Assembly (NCBI RefSeq): GCF_026914265.1
Contig: NC_069124.1
Span: 88,188,915-88,252,914 of the forward strand
DNA length: 64,000 bases
Reading direction: 5' to 3'
DNA from: Mya arenaria
Lineage: Eukaryota; Mollusca; Bivalvia; Myida; Myidae
In this document: piece by piece, positions 59,514 to 64,000 of the stretch
Position numbering within the stretch: position 1 is the stretch's first letter
How the letters are laid out: the number at the start of each line of letters is the position of its first letter
Notes under the pieces: model-generated
Database searches by the model: none
Told to the model about the DNA's origin: nothing
The model's input: the letters and a program-made list of their open reading frames with translations, nothing else
Program-made: the position numbers and the translations under genes

Positions 59514-59689
59514 ACTCATTTCAGATGAAGCATGTTGAATATAAAATGCCTGTAGAAATGAGCTTTCGAATACAATAGGGATTCTAGTAAACTATATTTT
59601 GTGCAATGAAATGCTTATAGAATCATTTTTTTAGTTAATAGCAATTCTTTTACTAATGAAATCATATATGTTATAAAAGCGACAAGTTG

Positions 59690-62500
59690 TATATCCTATA
59701 TAATGTATACCTCATACACGCACACATAAATTGTATATCTCATAGATTCATACATATGTTTTATATCTCATACACGCATGCATATATTGTATATCTCATA
59801 CACGCATGCACATATTGTGTATTATATATACGCATACATATATTCACGTATAACTCATTTATGCATACATATATTCACGTATATCTCATACCCTCATGCA
59901 CATATTGTATATTATATACACGCATACATAAATTCACGTATAACTCATCTACGCATACATGTATTCACGTATATCTCAAACACGCATACATATATTCACG
60001 TTTATCTCAAACACGCATGCGCATATTTCATATCTCATACACGTTTACTTATATTATGCATATCATACACGTTTACATATATTTTATATTTCATACACGC
60101 TTACATATACGTGGGTTGTTCGAAAAGTTTTGAGACTGCATTCATAATAATCAAACCACTCCAAGGATGCATTTAAAATTTTACCAGCTGACAGTAATAT
60201 CTAATATAAACAAACTCTGAAAGTTTCAACAATACAGTACGGAGTGAATGTTTACAAACATTACAAAAAGTACAGGGTACAAGCCACGGAGCAGTTCATA
60301 GTCTCATTGCGTCACGTCATTTACAGTTCGTATAATTTTCTATAATTGTACCTCGTCTACGCATACACGTATCGTATATCTCATACACGCATACATGTAT
60401 TGCATATCTCACACAAGCATACATATATAGCATATCTCATACATGCTAACACATTTCTATATCTCATACACGCATACACGTCTTGTTTATCTCATACACG
60501 CATGCACGTCTTGTATATCTCATACACGCATACACGTCTTGTTTATCTCATACACGCATGCATGTTTTGTATATATCATACACGCTTACACGTATTGTAT
60601 ATCTCATACACGCATACACGTATTGTATATCTCATACACGCATACATATATTGCATATCTCATACACGCATACATAGATTGCATATCTCATACACGCTTA
60701 CACGTATTGTATATCTCATACACGCATACACGTATTGTAAATCTCATCTACGTTTACACGTATTGTATATCTCATACACGCATACATATATTGCATATCT
60801 CATTTACGCTTACACGTATTGTATATCTCATACACGCATACACGTCTTGTTTATCTCATACACGCGTGCATATAGTGTATATCTCATAAACGCTTACACG
60901 TATTATATATCTCATACACGCTTACACGTATTGTATATCTCATACACGCATACACGTATTGTTTATCTCATACACGCATGCATGTATTGCATATCTCATA
61001 CACGCTTACACGTATTGTATATCTCATACACGCTTACACGTATTGTATATCTCATTCTCGCATACACGTATTGTATATCTCATACACGCATGCATGTATT
61101 GCATATCTCATACACGCTTACACGTATTGTATATCTCATACACGCATACACGTATTGTATATCTCATACACTTTTACACGTATTGTATATCTCATACAGG
61201 CATAAACGTATTGTATATCTCATACACGCATACATATATTGCATATCTCATACACGCTTACACGTATTGTATATCTCATACACGCTTACACGTATTGTAT
61301 ATCTCATACACGCATAAACGTATTGTATATCTCATACACGCATACATATATTGCATATCTCATACACGCATACATATATTGCATATCTCATACACGCTTA
61401 CACGTATTGTATATCTCATACACGCATACACGTATTGTATATCTCATACACTTTTACACGTATTGTATATCTCATACACTCTTACACGTATTGTATATCT
61501 CATACACGCTTACACGTATTGTATATCTCATACACGCATAAACGTATTGTATATCTCATACACGCATACATATATTGCATATCTCATACACGCATACATA
61601 TATTGCATATCTCATACACGCTTACACGTATTGTATATCTCATACACGCATACACGTATTGTATATCTCATACACTCTTACACGTATTGTATATCTCATA
61701 CACGCATACACGTATTGTATATCTCATACACTTTTACACGTATTGTATATCTCATACACGCATACACGTATTGTATATCTCATACACGCTTACACGTATT
61801 GTATATCTCATCTACGCATACACGTATTGTATATCTCATACACGCATACACGTATTGTATATCTCATATACGCTTACATGTATTGTATATCTCATCTACG
61901 CATTACACGTATTGTATATCTCATACACGCATACACGTCTTGTATATCTCATACACGCTTACACGTATTGTATATCTCATCTACGCATACACGTATTGTA
62001 TATCTCATACACGCATACACGTATTGTATATCTCATACACGCTTACACGTATTGTATATCTCATCTACGCATACACGTATTGTTTATCTCATACACGCAT
62101 ACACGTATTGTATATCTCATACACGCTTACACGTATTGTATATCTCATCTACGCATACACGTATTGTATATCTCATACACGCATACACGTATTGTATATC
62201 TCATACACGCTTACACGTATTGTATATCTCATCTACGCATACACGTATTGTATATCTCATACACGCATACACGTCTTGTTTATCTCATACACGCATGCAT
62301 GTTTTGTATATCTCATACACGCATACACGTATTGTATATCTCATATACGCATACATGTATTGTATATCTCATACAGGCTTACACGTATTGTATATCTCAT
62401 TCACGCATACATGTAGTGTTTATTTTTATCTCATACACGCATTCATGTATTGTATATCTCATACACGCATACACGTTTTGCATATATCATATACGCGTTG
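59690..62500. repeat. Expanded 28-bp satellite after receptor copy 2
   Basis: The unit CATACACGCATACACGTATT plus GTATATCT (28 bp) is repeated about 75-80 times from 60350 to 62500, with looser units at 59690-60110. Variants alternate GCATACACG and GCTTACACG. Because 28 is not a multiple of three and the plus strand of the unit has no stop, all three plus frames stay open for hundreds of codons with a 28-residue period. A mariner-like fragment interrupts at 60111-60345. The same satellite in short form follows copy 1. Confidence 0.95.
60111..60345 (+). mobile_element. Fragment resembling the end of a mariner element
   Basis: GTGGGTTGTTCGAAAAGTTT followed by TGAGAC resembles the terminal repeat of Tc1/mariner-type transposons. 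About 235 bp of non-satellite DNA follows, and then the 28-bp array resumes. No inverted partner was seen at the right side, so it is a truncated copy. Confidence 0.45.
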
Positions 62501-62579
62501 ATATCATGTGTATCTCGTACACCCATACGTGTTTTTATACCGCATGCATGTATACATTTATTATATGCCTATCAAATTC

Positions 62580-63440
62580 CTTTTCCATATCCAACAGTGA
62601 AAATACAGCACGGCGTATTGAAAAATCCGTATCATGATACTGTCGTTTTTTGAATCCGTATCATGCGAGTACCGTGTGTTATCTCTGAACTACTCTCGCT
62701 AAAAATAGCGTGACCAAACAAAAGTGGTAAAACCTGTAAACTTTTAAATACATTAAACTATCTAACTTTACTCACGCTCCAGAAGCAGGTAAATATTCAG
62801 GAACATGGTTCTCGTGTTCTTCAAAGAACCATGAGGATAAGCACGAAGCAGAGAACACTTCCAATCTAGACAGAGCTCTACTTCAGTGAACTAGTTGTTT
62901 GCCATTTCGAAGTCCATAAATTGTTCCATTATCCCATGTTCATTATCATAAATATAAGAAGCTCGCCATTACAAAGAAGAAGGCGCATTCGCGTTATCGA
63001 TAGAAATAGCGATTGACTCACGAACGTCCCAGTTCTGCATATTGTGATCGTCAAAAAATCCCACGAATATATACTTTGTTAAAAATGGCTGCGTTTATAC
63101 GTCTACAGAAAGTGACGATTAGTGTATACTCGTAAAAGAAGTACCGCTTTATTGTTGTTGTTATTTTGTGCTGTGACATTTAATAACAGTTCTCGTAAAA
63201 GCAATTTGTTTATTTTGCTAAAACACAAATTATTTGGTTCTTATTTTGCTAAATAAAGTGATTTCTGTAACTTTTGACTTCGTTTCGCTGTATTAGCCTC
63301 CCTTGACTTCATTACACAAAACTACGTGGCACATTCGAATTCATAATGGCAGATGGCGGTAAATGTAAATCAAATTGAAACCGAAAAAAAATAAATAAAA
63401 ACTTAAACGAATAATTAAATAGGCAGGTATATAATTAATG
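62580..63440. other. No gene recognised
   Basis: AT-rich DNA between the satellite and the hairpin. A GTTCTCGTGTTCTTCAAAGAACCATGAGGAT stretch near 62810 contains a short hairpin. No exon signals were supported. Confidence 0.4.
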
Positions 63441-63442
63441 GA

Positions 63443-63595
63443 ATATTATGATAAAACGCTTTTCTGGTGTCTTGTATCACGTCTCGTTCGGTGAGTAAAC
63501 ATGTATCTGTCTCGACCTGCGGTCTCGACGGATACGTGTTTATACACCGAACTCGACGTGGTACAGGTCACCAGAACAGCGTCCTATCATAATAT
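63443..63595. mobile_element. 153-bp hairpin MITE
   Basis: Two arms of about 70 bp (ATATTATGATAAAACGCTTT...; GTGAGTAAACATGTATCTGT paired with GGATACGTGTTTATACAC) are inverted copies around a short GACCTGCGGTC centre. At this length and symmetry it would form a nearly perfect hairpin. It separates two blocks of related satellite DNA. Confidence 0.8.
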
Positions 63596-63599
63596 CCCA

Positions 63600-64000
63600 A
63601 ATAAATTGTATATCTCATATATACGAATATATTTATTGTATATCTCACATATATAAATAAATATGTTATATATCTCGAGCACGCACGCGTATATTGTATA
63701 TGCCATATATACAAATACATATGCTGTATATCTCAAGCACGCACGCGTATATTGTATATGCCATATGTACAAATACATATGCTGTATATCTCAAGCACGC
63801 ACGCGTATATTGTATATGCCATATGTACAAATACATATGCTGTATATCTCGAGCACGCACGCGTATATTGTATATGCCATATATACAAATACATATGCTG
63901 TATATCTCAAGCACGCACGCGTATATTGTATATGCCATATGTACAAATACATATGCTGTATATCTCGAGCACGCACGCGTATATTGTATATGCCATATGT
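63600..64000. repeat. 58-bp satellite array
   Basis: From 63679 units of 58 bp repeat exactly (GCACGCACGCGTATATTGTA, then TATGCCATATGTACAAATAC, ATATGCTGTATATCTC). The unit is close to two diverged copies of the 28-bp satellite, sharing GTATATTGTATAT and TGTATATCTC. Before it, 63600-63678 holds looser copies. The array leaves the window at the right edge. Confidence 0.93.

Noticed and set aside
60346-62637. Long open frames of up to 485 codons on the plus strand
   Set aside because: They are a by-product of the stop-free 28-bp satellite unit; all three frames are open with the same 28-residue period.

Overview
The window looks like repeat-dense animal nuclear DNA, most likely from a marine mollusc and probably a bivalve. 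It is AT-rich, its genes have spliced GT-AG exons, it holds two near-identical intronless nicotinic-acetylcholine-receptor-like genes, and transposons of many classes are nested inside one another. The species assignment is inference; no single-species marker was found.

Layout. 1-656: a 41-bp satellite. 1564-5533 (minus): a small multi-exon gene for a protein with about three membrane segments. 7810-9000, resuming at 15405: an old Gypsy-type LTR fossil on the minus strand. It is split by a hAT DNA transposon (9001-15404, perfect 8-bp target duplication) that itself holds a foldback element (9243-12418, 10-bp target duplication). 15845-17345: a decayed LINE. 21361-23235: a palindromic element with 5-bp target duplications. 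23574-25798: a complete four-exon gene for a 202-residue single-pass membrane protein with two cytoplasmic PPPY motifs. 27425-28767: a displaced copy of the 5' flank of the receptor gene. 28768-35752: a stretch of about 7 kb that separates that flank from receptor copy 1. 35875-37188: receptor copy 1.

38671-46310 is a Ty3/Gypsy-type LTR retrotransposon with both LTRs and a 4-bp target duplication. Downstream of its integrase it carries an extra zinc-finger region resembling the C-terminal fingers of Ikaros/Hunchback proteins. It interrupts an older repeat whose inverted partner lies at 56690-57231. 48545-55086 is a much older Gypsy fossil, itself interrupted by a TA-flanked DNA element (49465-52138). 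57257-58081 is the intact 5' flank of receptor copy 2 (58203-59513). A 28-bp satellite follows (about 59690-62500), then a 153-bp hairpin and a 58-bp satellite running off the window end.

How the parts relate. The two receptor genes, their 5' flanks and their 3' satellites come from one tandem duplication that transposable elements later pulled apart. Copy 1 has been cut off from its ancestral upstream DNA, while copy 2 keeps it. The two differ at the pore 9' residue (Met versus Leu). The host genes supported are the three-segment membrane protein, the PPPY protein and the two receptors. A weak two-exon candidate lies at 29169-29664. Nearly everything else is mobile or tandemly repeated DNA.
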